In this document: one piece after another, positions 52,180 through 61,280 of the stretch | Layout: each line of letters starts with the position of its first letter | Numbering within the stretch: position 1 is the stretch's first letter | Assembly: GCF_005049105.1 (NCBI RefSeq) | Contig: NZ_SUKA01000007.1 | Coordinates: 62,001-126,000 of the forward strand | Length of the DNA stretch: 64,000 nt | Direction of reading: 5' to 3' | From: Sphingobacterium alkalisoli | Lineage (GTDB): Bacteria > Bacteroidota > Bacteroidia > Sphingobacteriales > Sphingobacteriaceae | The notes under the pieces: generated by a model | Databases searched by the model: none | What the model saw: the letters and a program-made list of their open reading frames with translations, nothing else | Told to the model about the DNA's origin: nothing | Translations under genes and position numbers: made by a program

Positions 52180-53715
52180 GTGGACAAATTAAATCAAAAA
52201 AAAGTTGCATTACTTATCCTGGATGGGCTAGGTTATGGAAAAAACGATAATTCAAATGCTGTAATTGCTGCAGATACGCCTTATTTAGATTATTTAATAT
52301 CGACGTACCCAAATTCAAAACTTGAAGCTTCAGGTGAAGCTGTCGGGCTTCCGGAAGGTCAAATGGGAAATTCCGAAGTGGGACATATGAATCTGGGAGC
52401 TGGTCGTATTGTTTACCAAGAATTAGGCCGCATCAACAAGGCGGCACATGAAGGTCTATTCACCACACATCAGGTTATTCAGGATGCATTTCAATATGCG
52501 AAAGACAACGATAGAAAAGTTCATTTTGTCGGGCTTTTATCGGATGGTGGTGTTCATGCACATATCGAACATTTAAAAGCACTATGTGACGCAGCTCAAC
52601 AAGCAGGCTTAACAAATAATGAAGTATTCATCCATTCTTTTCTGGATGGCCGAGATACGGATCCAAATGGCGGTATTGATTATGTAAGGAGCCTTCAGGA
52701 TCACTTGACCCACTCTACCGGAACGATGGCTTCGGTAATTGGTCGGTATTATGCCATGGATCGCGACAACCGATGGGAACGGGTAAAACAGGCTTATGAT
52801 TTATTGACAAAAGGAATTGGAAGACCTTCAACCGATTTGCTTGCCTCAATTCAAGATTCGTATAATGCAAACATTACCGATGAGTTTATCCAACCCATCG
52901 TTATGGTAGATTCTAATGGTACCCCGCGAGCTACCATTGAAAATGGAGACGTTGTTATCTGTTATAATTTTAGAACGGATAGAGGTCGTGAAATTACTAT
53001 AGCATTAACGCAGGAAGCATTTCCAACGTATGACATGGTACCATTGAACTTATATTATGTAACCATGACATCTTATGACGACACGTTTAAAAACGTGAAC
53101 GTGGTATTTCAAAAAGATAATCTAACAAATACTTTAGGAGAGGCACTTACCTCTCAGGGTAAAACGCAGGTCCGCATTGCTGAAACCGAAAAATACCCTC
53201 ACGTGACTTTCTTTTTCTCAGGAGGACGTGAAGATGAATTCGAGGGCGAACGTCGTTTATTAATTCCTTCTCCAAAGGTAGCAACATACGATTTGCAACC
53301 AGAAATGAGCGCATATGGTATTGCAGAGGCAATCTGCAATGATATGGAGACCAATAAACCCGATTTTATTTGTCTTAATTTTGCAAACCCAGATATGGTA
53401 GGACATACCGGTGTGTTTGATGCGGTAATTAAAGCAGTAGAGACTGTTGATAAATGTACTCAAAAGGTAGTCGACACCGGATTAGCAAACGGATATTCTT
53501 TTATCATACTAGCCGATCATGGTAATTCAGAATTTATGATCAATAACGATGGATCGGTTAATACGGCGCATACAACGAACTTGGTACCCTGTATCTTAAT
53601 TGATAAAGACTACCACGCTATTGCAGATGGTAAATTGGGAGATATAGCTCCCACGGTTTTACGGTTATTAAACCTACAGATCCCTCTTGAAATGAATGGC
53701 AATGTATTGGTATAA
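52180..53715 (+). CDS. gpmI: 2,3-bisphosphoglycerate-independent phosphoglycerate mutase
   Basis: A 511-residue glycolytic enzyme that interconverts 3- and 2-phosphoglycerate using two metal ions. VALLILDGLGYG supplies the first metal ligands, GQMGNSEVGHMNLGAGR holds the phospho-accepting Ser65, and LADHGNSEFM and TAHTTNLVPCI complete the alkaline-phosphatase-like site. I prefer the GTG at 52180, which gives the usual length of about 510 and puts the LDG motif at residue 14; the ATG at 52117 adds 21 residues without family counterpart. TAAATTTG at 52169-52176 lies just before the GTG. The following lipoprotein gene overlaps its end by 20 nt. Confidence 0.95.
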   Translation: MDKLNQKKVALLILDGLGYGKNDNSNAVIAADTPYLDYLISTYPNSKLEASGEAVGLPEGQMGNSEVGHMNLGAGRIVYQELGRINKAAHEGLFTTHQVIQDAFQYAKDNDRKVHFVGLLSDGGVHAHIEHLKALCDAAQQAGLTNNEVFIHSFLDGRDTDPNGGIDYVRSLQDHLTHSTGTMASVIGRYYAMDRDNRWERVKQAYDLLTKGIGRPSTDLLASIQDSYNANITDEFIQPIVMVDSNGTPRATIENGDVVICYNFRTDRGREITIALTQEAFPTYDMVPLNLYYVTMTSYDDTFKNVNVVFQKDNLTNTLGEALTSQGKTQVRIAETEKYPHVTFFFSGGREDEFEGERRLLIPSPKVATYDLQPEMSAYGIAEAICNDMETNKPDFICLNFANPDMVGHTGVFDAVIKAVETVDKCTQKVVDTGLANGYSFIILADHGNSEFMINNDGSVNTAHTTNLVPCILIDKDYHAIADGKLGDIAPTVLRLLNLQIPLEMNGNVLV

Positions 53716-54256
53716 ACGAAACTCGCAGCATATTTTAAAAGCTATAGCAATTCTAATTTGTAACGTAACTTTATTTTCATGCATATCCACGGATCCTGCT
53801 CAAAAGAAGCGAGCTGAGTTATTTGATCTCCCTTCGTTTTTTCAGTCCGAAATTAAAAGTTTAAAGGAAACAAATCCAACCATTACCAAAACAGTTAGAA
53901 AGGACAGTATTTCGGAAGTTCAAGAAATCAAAATTAAAAACTGGGACACCGAGCTTGCTAGTTTCGTCGCAATAGATATCAATAAACCTGCTTATTCTGG
54001 ATATGTAGACATTGACAGCGTAGACAATTTAGTAACCTATACGATTACTAACCCCGACCTTGACCTTTCATGCATTCAAATACAGTACAAAAATGGAAAA
54101 GCAAATGATATCGTTATAGAAAGAAAAGTAAAAAACTCACTTTATAGTACGACGGAGCTTTTAGAATACCGAAAAAACGATAGTTATACCGTGGAAAAAA
54201 ATCAGGCGGTAAAAGTCGTAGGAGAAAATTATTACAAGATAAAAGGGGAATTTTAA
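53696..54256 (+). CDS. Hypothetical lipoprotein, 186 aa
   Basis: A 186-residue exported protein beginning inside the last 20 nt of gpmI. A hydrophobic segment at 14-27 ends in LFSC (Cys29), a lipobox, followed by a predicted beta-rich domain (VRKDSISEVQEIKIKNWDTE, LVTYTITNPDLDLSCIQIQY). ATG at 53702 is an alternative start. No family recognised, though the pattern of a Bacteroidota housekeeping lipoprotein after gpmI seems plausible. Its stop lies inside a hairpin that ends the transcript. Confidence 0.7.
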   Translation: MAMYWYKRNSQHILKAIAILICNVTLFSCISTDPAQKKRAELFDLPSFFQSEIKSLKETNPTITKTVRKDSISEVQEIKIKNWDTELASFVAIDINKPAYSGYVDIDSVDNLVTYTITNPDLDLSCIQIQYKNGKANDIVIERKVKNSLYSTTELLEYRKNDSYTVEKNQAVKVVGENYYKIKGEF

Positions 54257-54274
54257 TTAAAATCCCCCTTTTTA
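54241..54274. terminator. Bidirectional terminator between the lipoprotein and TerC genes
   Basis: AAAAGGGG plus ATTTT pairs with AAAAT plus CCCC(C)TTTT around an AATT centre with one mismatch, followed by T residues; the left arm overlaps the last codons of the lipoprotein gene. The convergent terC-like gene ends 8 nt further on. Confidence 0.75.
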
Positions 54275-54281
54275 TGACCTA

Positions 54282-55058
54282 TTATTTGGATTTGTTTTGT
54301 TCTTCAAGCTGCTTTAAAGCTTTCTTCTCTGATCGTATATTTAGGTATTCGACCAATACGGAAAATGCCATCGCAAAGTAAATGTATCCTTTAGGAATAT
54401 GCTGATCAAATGCTTCTGCTGTTAATGACACCCCTATTAGTAGTAAGAAAGCCAACGCCAACATTTTCACTGAAGGATAATCATTAACAAATCTACTGAT
54501 TGATTCTGCAGACAGCAACATAATTACTACAGCGACAATAACAGCAGCTATCATAACCCCTATTTGATCAACCATACCCACCGCGGTGATAACAGAGTCT
54601 AACGAAAATACAAGATCGAGAATCAAAATCTGAAGGATTACACTGGTGAATGTGACCGGCTTGCTTTTGCTATTCGCTACTTGTATATGGCCTTCTACCT
54701 TGTGATGAATTTCCGTCGTGGACTTATAGATTAAAAATAGACCTCCGATAAATAAAATCAAATCTCTACCCGATAACACTAAATAGGGAACAATCTTCTC
54801 GTTAGTGATATTAAAAAGTTCTGCGAAATTTACCAATGGAGTAGTTAGGCCCATTACCCACTTAATAGAGAACAACAGCCCAACCCGCATCACTAGGGCC
54901 AACATTAAACCTAGCTGACGTGCTTTCTTTTGTTGCTCTAAGGGTAATTTAGCACTTTGAATCGATATAAATACGATATTGTCAATGCCTAATACGACTT
55001 CAAGAACCGTAAGTGTCAAAAAAGAAATCCATACATTTGGATCCGATAACCATTCCAT
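54282..55058 (-). CDS. TerC family integral membrane protein
   Basis: A 258-residue inner-membrane protein with seven or so transmembrane helices. LTVLEVVLGIDNIVFISI and LDLVFSLDSVITAVGMVDQI carry the two conserved acidic pairs (GIDN, SLDS) of the TerC fold, and IPKGYIYFAMAFSVLVEYLN is the usual end. TerC proteins act in metal (manganese) export or metallation of exported proteins; the classical tellurite function applies to only a few. It lies 53 nt downstream of apt on the same strand. Confidence 0.93.
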   Translation of the reverse strand: MEWLSDPNVWISFLTLTVLEVVLGIDNIVFISIQSAKLPLEQQKKARQLGLMLALVMRVGLLFSIKWVMGLTTPLVNFAELFNITNEKIVPYLVLSGRDLILFIGGLFLIYKSTTEIHHKVEGHIQVANSKSKPVTFTSVILQILILDLVFSLDSVITAVGMVDQIGVMIAAVIVAVVIMLLSAESISRFVNDYPSVKMLALAFLLLIGVSLTAEAFDQHIPKGYIYFAMAFSVLVEYLNIRSEKKALKQLEEQNKSK

Positions 55059-55111
55059 ATATTTGTTTTATGTTTTTATTTGCTGTAAAAATAATATTTA
55101 AATCTGATCTA

Positions 55112-55642
55112 TCAAGAATAATGAACCAGGGATACGATGTTGTCGCTAAAACGTGTCAGACGACCGTGACTTTGTAAGAAGTCCAAACTGATAACAAACG
55201 AATACCCTACAATGTTTCCACCTAATTTCTCAATAAGTTTGGATGCGGCAACAACAGTACCACCAGTAGCTAACAGGTCATCGTGAATCAAAATATTTTT
55301 TCCTGCTTCAAATGCATCTTCATGAATTTCTATCGTAGCCTGACCATACTCTAGTTTGTACGACTCTGAGATTGTTTTAAAAGGTAGTTTACCTTGTTTA
55401 CGTATGGGCACAAACGGAACATCCAACTGGTTAGCCAGCATCATACCAAATAAAAAACCTCTGCTTTCGATACCCGCTATCGCATCTAGTTTAACACCTT
55501 CTAAGTGTCTTTCAAATTCACGTACGATTTCTTTGCATAACATTTGATCTTTTAAAATTGGTGTAATATCTTTGAAAACTATACCGGGTTGGGGGAAATC
55601 CGGAATATCACGGATCACTTTTTTAAGCTGTTCTTCTAGCAT
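55112..55642 (-). CDS. apt: Adenine phosphoribosyltransferase
   Basis: A 176-residue cytoplasmic salvage enzyme that makes AMP from adenine and PRPP. IRDIPDFPQPGIVFKDITPIL is the family N-terminus, AGIESRGFLFG the adenine-side loop, and ILIHDDLLATGGT the PRPP-binding motif. Full length. It starts 8 nt after the end of the upstream helix-hairpin-helix gene on the minus strand, so the two share a transcript. Confidence 0.97.
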   Translation of the reverse strand: MLEEQLKKVIRDIPDFPQPGIVFKDITPILKDQMLCKEIVREFERHLEGVKLDAIAGIESRGFLFGMMLANQLDVPFVPIRKQGKLPFKTISESYKLEYGQATIEIHEDAFEAGKNILIHDDLLATGGTVVAASKLIEKLGGNIVGYSFVISLDFLQSHGRLTRFSDNIVSLVHYS

Positions 55643-55650
55643 ACGATGTT

Positions 55651-56565
55651 TTAGAATTGTAAATACGGCGCAATTTTACGGAAAAAATCCTCATTTAACA
55701 CAGGTATCTCCCTTAAATTATCCATCTCTTTATAATATCCATGTTGTTCTCGGTAGTTAACGATCAACTCTGCTTGCTTGCGGGAAATATAAGGATGCTT
55801 GCTCAATTCCTGTTTGGTTAGTTGATTGATATTTAGTTTTCGAATTATTGCAGCGTCTAAGAATAATTTGTCCTTTATCTGCTCATAATATTCGGGGGTG
55901 ACACCATACACTTCGGTAACTTGTTCGGTTTTATTAAAGCCACCTAGGGCATTTCTATATTTTATGATGCGAGCGGATAAAACAGGGCCTATTCCTTTCA
56001 ATCTTTTAAATTCGCTGGTATCCGCCCTGTTTATTTCAATCATTAAAGGAATTACAGGATTTGATCTGCTGGACTTTTTACTATCTGAAGCAACATGCCC
56101 AAATCTATGGCTCTCCTTTTCCGAAATCTTGATATAAGGTTCGATTCGCTTATAATCTTGCGCTGATATCGAGTATATTTTTTTTACATCCTCTTTTGTG
56201 TAAAACTTTCCTCCTTTGGACTCATAATTTTTGATAACGGTAATTTGTTTCTTAGAAAAACCTAACCTTTCCCAATCCTCTACTGAAAGTGCATTAGGGT
56301 CGAAGTCAAAATACCTGATGTGCTTCTCAGAAGTAGGTACAGATGATAGCACATCGCGAGATTCCTCAACGGGTGCATATTTCGCTTCCTGCTTTTCTTT
56401 TTTTTCGTCGGCGAAGTATACAATTGAAGATTCAGGCGTATCGCTCTCTCGCGTAAAACTGTACATTACAGGAAAGAGTAATACAAAAATAATTAGTACG
56501 ACGAGAACAAAAAAACCACGCTGTTCGGCTTGGGTTAAATTAAAATATTGAAAAAATCCTTTCAT
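55651..56565 (-). CDS. Helix-hairpin-helix domain protein, membrane-anchored (ComEA-like)
   Basis: A 304-residue protein with an N-terminal membrane anchor at about 16-37 (GFFVLVVLIIFVLLFPVMYS), a charged linker and three helix-hairpin-helix repeats: LSVEDWERLGFSKKQITVIKN, EINRADTSEFKRLKGIGPVL and NINQLTKQELSKHPYISRKQA. The motifs resemble ComEA DNA-binding domains, which act at the periplasmic side in DNA uptake, but such genes are also widespread in Bacteroidota without known competence role. A minus-strand TATATTTG box (56633-56640) lies 68 nt upstream; apt follows after 8 nt. Confidence 0.9.
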   Translation of the reverse strand: MKGFFQYFNLTQAEQRGFFVLVVLIIFVLLFPVMYSFTRESDTPESSIVYFADEKKEKQEAKYAPVEESRDVLSSVPTSEKHIRYFDFDPNALSVEDWERLGFSKKQITVIKNYESKGGKFYTKEDVKKIYSISAQDYKRIEPYIKISEKESHRFGHVASDSKKSSRSNPVIPLMIEINRADTSEFKRLKGIGPVLSARIIKYRNALGGFNKTEQVTEVYGVTPEYYEQIKDKLFLDAAIIRKLNINQLTKQELSKHPYISRKQAELIVNYREQHGYYKEMDNLREIPVLNEDFFRKIAPYLQF

Positions 56566-56624
56566 ATATAGTTTTTATATCACGAGCTAGAATATCTCCG
56601 AGAGCTAAATTTCAGATCTTTACT

Positions 56625-56640
56625 TAAATTTGCAAATATA
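56625..56640. promoter_or_regulatory. Back-to-back divergent -7 boxes
   Basis: TAAATTTG (56625-56632, + strand) is directly followed by CAAATATA (56633-56640), which reads TATATTTG on the minus strand. Each matches TAnnTTTG, one facing the deacetylase gene, the other the helix-hairpin-helix/apt operon. The two boxes abut without spacing. No clear -33 TTG is found for either. Confidence 0.5.
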
Positions 56641-56656
56641 TTTCTAATATTACAAC

Positions 56657-57265
56657 ATGTATTTTGTCAATGCCCCTATTTTCCTAAGATGGTACTATCC
56701 CAACGTAATATGGAATAAATCCAGACACGATAAAAAATTATACTTGACATTTGATGACGGCCCTGTACCTGAAATTACCCCTTGGATATTAGATGTTCTA
56801 GACGATTTTAACATTAAGGCTTCCTTTTTCTGTGTAGGCGAAAATATCGAAAAGCACCCTGAAATCTTCGATAGAATAATCAAAAATGGGCATCAGGTCG
56901 GCAACCATACGTATAATCATCTGAGAGGTTGGGATCATAACGATGATATATATATTGAGAATATTATGAAATGTCAACGTTTGACCAAATCTCACTTATT
57001 TCGACCGCCTTATGCGAGAGCTAAAAAATCTCAGCTATCCTTACTTAGTGATCAATTTGAACTGATTTATTGGGATGTGCTCAGTGGCGATTTTGATTTA
57101 AACCTTTCTCCCCAAAACTGTTTGCAGAACGTATTGAAACACACAAAAAATGGTTCTATAATTGTCTTTCACGACAATATTAAAGCAATTCCACGTGTGC
57201 AATATGCGCTCCCTAAAGCAATTGAACATTTCTTAAAACGAGGATTTTCTTTTGAGACTTTATAA
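56657..57265 (+). CDS. Polysaccharide deacetylase (NodB homology domain)
   Basis: A 202-residue carbohydrate esterase family 4 protein. LYLTFDDGPVPE is the first catalytic motif (Asp-Asp), HQVGNHTYNHLRG the zinc-binding HxxxH motif, and LFRPPYAR the third motif; FELIYWDVLSGDFD and IIVFHDN are motifs four and five. No signal peptide, so it may be cytoplasmic or anchored otherwise. It removes acetyl groups from a peptidoglycan- or exopolysaccharide-type substrate. Its end overlaps the convergent DUF4249 gene by 6 nt. Confidence 0.93.
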   Translation: MYFVNAPIFLRWYYPNVIWNKSRHDKKLYLTFDDGPVPEITPWILDVLDDFNIKASFFCVGENIEKHPEIFDRIIKNGHQVGNHTYNHLRGWDHNDDIYIENIMKCQRLTKSHLFRPPYARAKKSQLSLLSDQFELIYWDVLSGDFDLNLSPQNCLQNVLKHTKNGSIIVFHDNIKAIPRVQYALPKAIEHFLKRGFSFETL

Positions 57266-58048
57266 CATTTCAATACGCACTCCGTATTCCTTAGCCGCCG
57301 TAACACTAAAATAACCAAAGGCACCATTGGAAATATTCGATTTCGGATTTGAGGGGGCCGCATTGCCGGGATTGGCAAACTGAACCTCATTCCAATAATC
57401 GTAGACATCTTTGCTTATACATTGTCTTCTTACGATCACCGAATCTCCGATTGCTAGCGAATTGTCGCTATTGGTTATTTCGTGTGAAACAAATAATCCA
57501 TCGTTAAATTTATCATTAAATACCGAAGAAAATTTAAAAGTACTACCGTTTACGGAGGTCGAGTATCGATAATAATTGGGGATATCTATCGGATCGTTGA
57601 ACTTCAATAGCACGAAATAATAGGGTTCATTAAAAATACGTTCCTCAATCACACCCAATGAATCAACTGCTACGAAATCCTCTAATCTAGACGTAGCTTC
57701 AAACAATTCATTGTCGATACGAACTGATAGATCATATACAACATTCTCCTGTAGCTTGAGATTTTTGAACGAATAATATCCTTCTCCCTGGTAAGTAAAA
57801 TTAAATACCTGACCTCTCGAATCTGAAACGGAAACTAGCGCATGTTCAATTGACTTGCTTGGAATATCTGCACTAAACGGGACTGTTTGTGTAACACGAA
57901 TAAATTGATCAGAAGACAGGGTAGTCAAATCAGCTTCAATTACATATTTTGGATCACCTTCATTCAGATTTACTTCGATGATTTCTTCACACGAGACACT
58001 TACGAAGGCAACAAACACGCTTATCAATAGATAAATAGATCTTGTCAT
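57260..58048 (-). CDS. DUF4249 family lipoprotein, partner of the TonB receptor
   Basis: A 262-residue exported protein. The start at 58048 (MTRSIYLLISVFVAFVSVSC) gives a lipoprotein signal with SVSC lipobox (Cys20); the open frame further upstream to 58195 overlaps the receptor gene and is spurious. After the signal comes EEIIEVNLNEGDPKYVIEADL, the DUF4249 signature. DUF4249 proteins follow TonB receptors of the CarboxypepD_reg/FecA-like kind, possibly as surface accessory proteins in peptide or metal uptake. It begins 4 nt after the receptor stop. Confidence 0.9.
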   Translation of the reverse strand: MTRSIYLLISVFVAFVSVSCEEIIEVNLNEGDPKYVIEADLTTLSSDQFIRVTQTVPFSADIPSKSIEHALVSVSDSRGQVFNFTYQGEGYYSFKNLKLQENVVYDLSVRIDNELFEATSRLEDFVAVDSLGVIEERIFNEPYYFVLLKFNDPIDIPNYYRYSTSVNGSTFKFSSVFNDKFNDGLFVSHEITNSDNSLAIGDSVIVRRQCISKDVYDYWNEVQFANPGNAAPSNPKSNISNGAFGYFSVTAAKEYGVRIEML

Positions 58049-58052
58049 TTTC

Positions 58053-60371
58053 TTAAAATTTAAAATTCCACGTAACCGAAGGAATAATGCCAAAAAGGGC
58101 CACTTTGTAAGCCTCGGTAACATTCGCGTTATCCTCATTTTCTCTAAAATCAATAATGTAGGCGTTTCTGCGATTGTAAGCATTATAGAGTCCAAAAGAC
58201 CAGCTTGAATGGAAACGTTTATTTTCTTTTTTTGGTTCGTACGTAGCAGATAGGTCTAATCGATGGTAATCTGGCATGCGGTATCCATTTCGTTCGGTAT
58301 AATAAAACAAGGTACGTCCATCGACTTGATATTTACCACTGGGAAAAGTAATTGCATTTCCCGTATAATATAAAAATGTAGCGCCTAACGACCATTTCTT
58401 AGACAATTCATACATTCCCACCACAGAAATATCATGTGTACGATCTTGTCTTGCATTAAACCAATCTCCGTCATTGATCTGCTCGAATTGCCGCTCACTT
58501 TTTGCCAAGGTATAACTTATCCAACCATTTAATTTACCCTTCGATTTGCGTAAATACCACTCCAAACCATAAGATCGACCGATTCCATACAATAACTCGC
58601 CTTCTAGATATTTGTTAGCTTGGAGATCTGCTCCGTTTCGAAAATCAATCTGGTTATCCATAAATTTATAATATCCTTCCACAGAGAATTCATATGCGTT
58701 GTTCCCAAAATTACGAAAGTAGCCAATAGCGGCTTGGTCTGCAAATTGTGGCTTTATATTCAGGCTACTTACAACATATTGATCAGTTGGCAACGAGGAG
58801 GTTGTATTCGTTAACTGATGTAGGTTCTGAGCAATTCTATTATAAGATATTTTAACACTATGTTCCGAATTCAGAATAACAGATAACGACAAACGAGGCT
58901 CAAGATTAAAATAATGCTTTATAACACCTCCATCAAATGATTGTTCGCCGATGGGATCACCATCTTCATCATATTCATAAAATGTACCTGGCCCCTGCAC
59001 CATAAAATCGGTCGCACGCAAACCATATATCATGGAAAGCCAACTTGAAGGTTTCCATTCGTGCGAAATATAAGCCGCAGCTTCTATTCCACTTCTGCTT
59101 TCGATATCAATCGAATTGACCGACGACTCTTCTCCAGCATTTAAGCTGGCGGGTGAAATTTTCTGACGCAGCAGGTTTATTCCAAAGCGTAGTGTATTAT
59201 TATTGTTGGCATAATACGATAGATCTTCTTTTAGATTAAAATTCTCAATCTTTGAGGCAATTGTAAAATCTCGATCATTGTTAGACACGTTTACATTGTA
59301 CGTAAAATCACTATAAATCAAAGACGTATTACTAAATAGCTTTTCATTGAAAATATGATTCCAGCGTACAGTGGCCGTAGCATTTCCCCAATCAAAGCTA
59401 AATAACTTGCCGTACCCCAGATCATCCTTACCAAAATATCCGGAAGCGTATAGCGTATTCTTATCGTTAAATCGATAATTAACTTTTGCATTGAGATCGT
59501 AAAAGTAGAGCTTACTTTGATTGACTGTTTCATCATTAGATAGCTTCAAAAATAGATCGGCATACGTACGTCTTCCGCTGATCATAAATGACCCCTTGTC
59601 TTTGACGATCGGCCCCTCTAACTTTAAACGTGAAGCGATAAGTCCTAATCCTCCTTCAGCCGCAAATTTTTTATTATTACCGTCTACCATATTGATATCC
59701 ATTACGGAAGATACACGTCCGCCATATTGTGCCGGAACCCCTCCTTTATATAATTCTACGTCTTTGATCGCATCCGAATTGAAGGTAGAGAAGAAGCCTA
59801 ATAAGTGTGCCGCATTGTATACAGTAGCTTCGTCCAATAGTATTAAATTTTGATCAGACCCACCGCCTCTGACATAGAAATTGGAAGAACCTTCCCCCCC
59901 TTTTCCGATTCCGGGCAGCAATTGAATTGTTTTTAGAATATCTCTTTCGCCAAATACAACTGGAATGTTCTTGACTTCTTCCATCGTAAAATTAAAAGCC
60001 CCCATTTGTGCATTGGTAACATTATCATTTTGTTTCTTCATCGAAACTACAACTTCTTCCAATTGATTTTCTAAGGAAACAAGCTCAAAATTATAGCGTT
60101 TATTCTCGGTTACATTAACAGACTGTTCTAGAACCTGATATCCAACAAAAGAAACAAACAATTCTACACTAGGCTCTGCCACCTGTAGCGCATAATAACC
60201 ATAGTTATTGGTGCTTGTTACGCTTTGTGTTCCTTTTATCTGAACGACAGCACCTATCAATACTTCACCTGATGCAGCATCTTTTACATAACCACTGATG
60301 GTAATTTTTTCTTGGGCTATTGCTGAAATCGAAAGGAATAAAGCAGTAAATACTAAAAGAAAATATCGCAT
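58053..60371 (-). CDS. TonB-dependent receptor with CarboxypepD_reg N-terminal domain
   Basis: A 772-residue outer-membrane receptor. The start is the ATG at 60371; a TTG three codons earlier is unlikely. Signal peptide ends AIAQ (about residue 20). The CarboxypepD_reg-like domain (ISGYVKDAASGEVLIGAVVQI) is at about 23-105, the plug at about 110-230 (LLPGIGKGGEGSSNFYVRGG, LDEATVYNAAHL) and the barrel to the end, with a terminal phenylalanine (NFKF). No SusD; the partner is the DUF4249 lipoprotein 4 nt downstream, and an esterase gene is 39 nt upstream. Ligand unknown. Confidence 0.94.
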   Translation of the reverse strand: MRYFLLVFTALFLSISAIAQEKITISGYVKDAASGEVLIGAVVQIKGTQSVTSTNNYGYYALQVAEPSVELFVSFVGYQVLEQSVNVTENKRYNFELVSLENQLEEVVVSMKKQNDNVTNAQMGAFNFTMEEVKNIPVVFGERDILKTIQLLPGIGKGGEGSSNFYVRGGGSDQNLILLDEATVYNAAHLLGFFSTFNSDAIKDVELYKGGVPAQYGGRVSSVMDINMVDGNNKKFAAEGGLGLIASRLKLEGPIVKDKGSFMISGRRTYADLFLKLSNDETVNQSKLYFYDLNAKVNYRFNDKNTLYASGYFGKDDLGYGKLFSFDWGNATATVRWNHIFNEKLFSNTSLIYSDFTYNVNVSNNDRDFTIASKIENFNLKEDLSYYANNNNTLRFGINLLRQKISPASLNAGEESSVNSIDIESRSGIEAAAYISHEWKPSSWLSMIYGLRATDFMVQGPGTFYEYDEDGDPIGEQSFDGGVIKHYFNLEPRLSLSVILNSEHSVKISYNRIAQNLHQLTNTTSSLPTDQYVVSSLNIKPQFADQAAIGYFRNFGNNAYEFSVEGYYKFMDNQIDFRNGADLQANKYLEGELLYGIGRSYGLEWYLRKSKGKLNGWISYTLAKSERQFEQINDGDWFNARQDRTHDISVVGMYELSKKWSLGATFLYYTGNAITFPSGKYQVDGRTLFYYTERNGYRMPDYHRLDLSATYEPKKENKRFHSSWSFGLYNAYNRRNAYIIDFRENEDNANVTEAYKVALFGIIPSVTWNFKF

Positions 60372-60410
60372 GAATATCAAAATTGAGCTAACGTATTAAT
60401 AAGTAACAGA

Positions 60411-61217
60411 CTAATTGCGAAAAAAATCATCGAAAAATGCCATCTGTAATTGAATGGACTTTGCCCAATAATCAAAATTGTGCTTGCCTGGCATAGATAC
60501 AAAAGTGTGCGGGATATTCATATAAGTAAGTTGTTCATGAAACTTAACGTTAACATCGTAAAAAAAATCACCTGTCCCACAGTCGATTACAAGTTTCAAA
60601 TTTCCAGGTTTAATAAGATGGATCAACTCCATGACAGTATGTTTATCCCAGGCTTCTTTATTGTCCGAATAAGCACCAAGTCGATCTTCCATATCCCAAT
60701 TGTGGGGAAATGGTCTGATATCAAGACCTCCTGCTGTACTTCCTGCTGCGCCAAAAATATCTTGATGGCGAATTGCTAAATACAAGGCGCCGTGGCCTCC
60801 CATACTCAATCCAGTAATTGCACGTGCATCCCGACCAGAACACACCGCGTAATTCTTCTCCATAAACTCAATAAGCTCTTTGCTTATAAACGTTTCGTAT
60901 TGATAATTCTTATCACCCTTTATATCCCAGTACCAACTGTTGAAACCTCCATCTGGACATACGATATTATATCCATAAAAGTCTGCTAGATTTTTGATGT
61001 AAGGAGCACTGTTCACCCAGTTGGAATAGTTTCCTGAGTATCCGTGCAACAGATAGAGTGTTGGGGCCGGCTCTTTATTTCCCTCCGGCCGAATGATTAC
61101 AGTTTTAATATTTTTACGCATGGCGACTGAATACACTTGTACTGTATCCACCTGAGCCGAAAATACATTGGTACAAAGACCAAAAGCAAACAAAAGTATT
61201 AAATAAACATTTTTCAT
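60411..61217 (-). CDS. Exported alpha/beta-hydrolase esterase (esterase D / antigen 85-like fold)
   Basis: A 268-residue enzyme with a signal peptide ending VFSAQ (about residue 21). TLYLLHGYSGNYSNW is the oxyanion region, ITGLSMGGHGALYLA holds the nucleophile Ser of G-L-S-M-G, an Asp lies in LKLVIDCGTGDFF, and the His in MPGKHNFDYW completes the triad. Similar enzymes are S-formylglutathione-hydrolase-like, feruloyl or acetyl esterases, and siderophore esterases. Position directly before a TonB receptor gene (39 nt) suggests processing of an imported ester-containing ligand. Confidence 0.9.
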   Translation of the reverse strand: MKNVYLILLFAFGLCTNVFSAQVDTVQVYSVAMRKNIKTVIIRPEGNKEPAPTLYLLHGYSGNYSNWVNSAPYIKNLADFYGYNIVCPDGGFNSWYWDIKGDKNYQYETFISKELIEFMEKNYAVCSGRDARAITGLSMGGHGALYLAIRHQDIFGAAGSTAGGLDIRPFPHNWDMEDRLGAYSDNKEAWDKHTVMELIHLIKPGNLKLVIDCGTGDFFYDVNVKFHEQLTYMNIPHTFVSMPGKHNFDYWAKSIQLQMAFFDDFFRN

Positions 61218-61280
61218 CCGTATATCATTACTTTATGAACTCGTCTGCCCGTAGAGAGGCGGGAAAGCTCTGTTTTGTTT

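Noticed and set aside
58049..58195. Upstream extension of the DUF4249 gene into the TonB receptor gene
   Set aside because: Starts with TTG inside the receptor gene; the ATG at 58048 gives a perfect lipoprotein signal.
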